Shown: positions 44,834-44,865 of the stretch, piece by piece
Position numbering within the stretch: the first letter of the stretch is position 1
How the letters are laid out: each line of letters begins with the position of its first letter
NCBI RefSeq assembly: GCF_003363715.1
Contig: NZ_QREV01000042.1
Location: forward strand, 1-44,865
Origin: Parabacteroides acidifaciens
Lineage (GTDB): Bacteria > Bacteroidota > Bacteroidia > Bacteroidales > Tannerellaceae
Direction of reading: 5' to 3'
DNA: 44,865 nucleotides
Made by a program: the position numbers and the translations under genes
The notes under the pieces: generated by a model
The model's database searches: none
The model's input: the letters and a program-made list of their open reading frames with translations, nothing else
Told to the model about the DNA's origin: nothing

Positions 44834-44865
44834 ATTACGACCGTCCTCTTTGCCATTACGACCGT
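44834..44865. repeat. 21-base tandem repeat cut by the window edge
   Basis: ATTACGACCGT occurs at 44834-44844 and again at 44855-44865, a 21-base period. The array may continue beyond the window. Confidence 0.6.

Larger units (their letters stand above)
44535..44865. other. upstream region of nagA to the window edge
   Basis: About 330 bases with the nagA -7 element (44575-44582), a remnant frame on the minus strand (44650-44718), a G7 tract inside a sequence shared with 18093-18120, and the start of a 21-base tandem repeat (44834-44865) that runs off the window. No intact gene is visible. Confidence 0.6.

Overview
The window looks like a chromosomal segment of a gut-type Bacteroidales, most likely Parabacteroides or a close relative. 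The evidence is a SusC/SusD pair, lipoproteins with acidic residues after the lipidated cysteine, TPR-type sensor kinases, DUF4251 and LruC-domain proteins, and -7 elements of the Bacteroidota form TAnnTTTG in front of many genes. The genus is an inference from protein flavour, not a measurement. I see no rRNA, tRNA, CRISPR array, intact insertion sequence or prophage.

Layout. 1-5.1 kb: tail of an unknown gene, class II fructose-bisphosphate aldolase, ribosomal protein L31 type B, a DUF4160/DUF2442 pair, an N-acetylhexosamine 1-kinase-like enzyme and a membrane acyltransferase. 5.2-11.3 kb: minus-strand metal-efflux operon (His-rich membrane protein, CusB/CzcB-like adaptor, CusA/CzcA-like RND pump, TolC-like channel). 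11.4-18 kb: secreted M28 peptidase convergent with a SusC/SusD pair. 18.5-22.1 kb: an ABC-F ATPase and an LTA-synthase-family membrane sulfatase-fold protein. 22.1-27.1 kb: minus-strand operon of a TonB-dependent receptor, a Big2/beta-helix surface lipoprotein and a YwqK-like protein. 27.3-35.7 kb: three paralogous TPR sensor histidine kinases, with an LruC-domain lipoprotein between the second and third. 35.7-39.6 kb: a DUF3843-like protein, a Gfo/Idh/MocA oxidoreductase, a ComB-like phosphatase and a DUF4251 lipid-export-sized protein. 39.7-44.5 kb: amino-sugar genes, namely a NagB-like/LmbE fusion and two tandem NagA paralogues.

How genes may work together. The NagA pair, the NagB-like/LmbE fusion and, 37 kb away, the NahK-like kinase all point to N-acetylhexosamine use from host glycans or cell-wall turnover. 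Key catalytic positions in the NagB-like domain and one NagA paralogue are altered, so the simple deacetylase-deaminase reading may not hold. The sensor kinases have no response regulator in the window.

The most unusual signals are: (a) a REP/BIME-like palindrome inserted in frame inside the LTA-synthase-like gene, with an exact 24-nt arm repeated between genes 21 kb away; (b) an ABC-F protein whose second nucleotide site has lost the P-loop and the catalytic glutamate; (c) a NagB domain lacking all recognisable catalytic residues, fused to an apparently intact LmbE deacetylase; (d) two NagA paralogues with different metal ligands; (e) 21-23-nt degenerate tandem repeats at three intergenic sites; and (f) a long structured GC-rich intergenic element near 42.0 kb.
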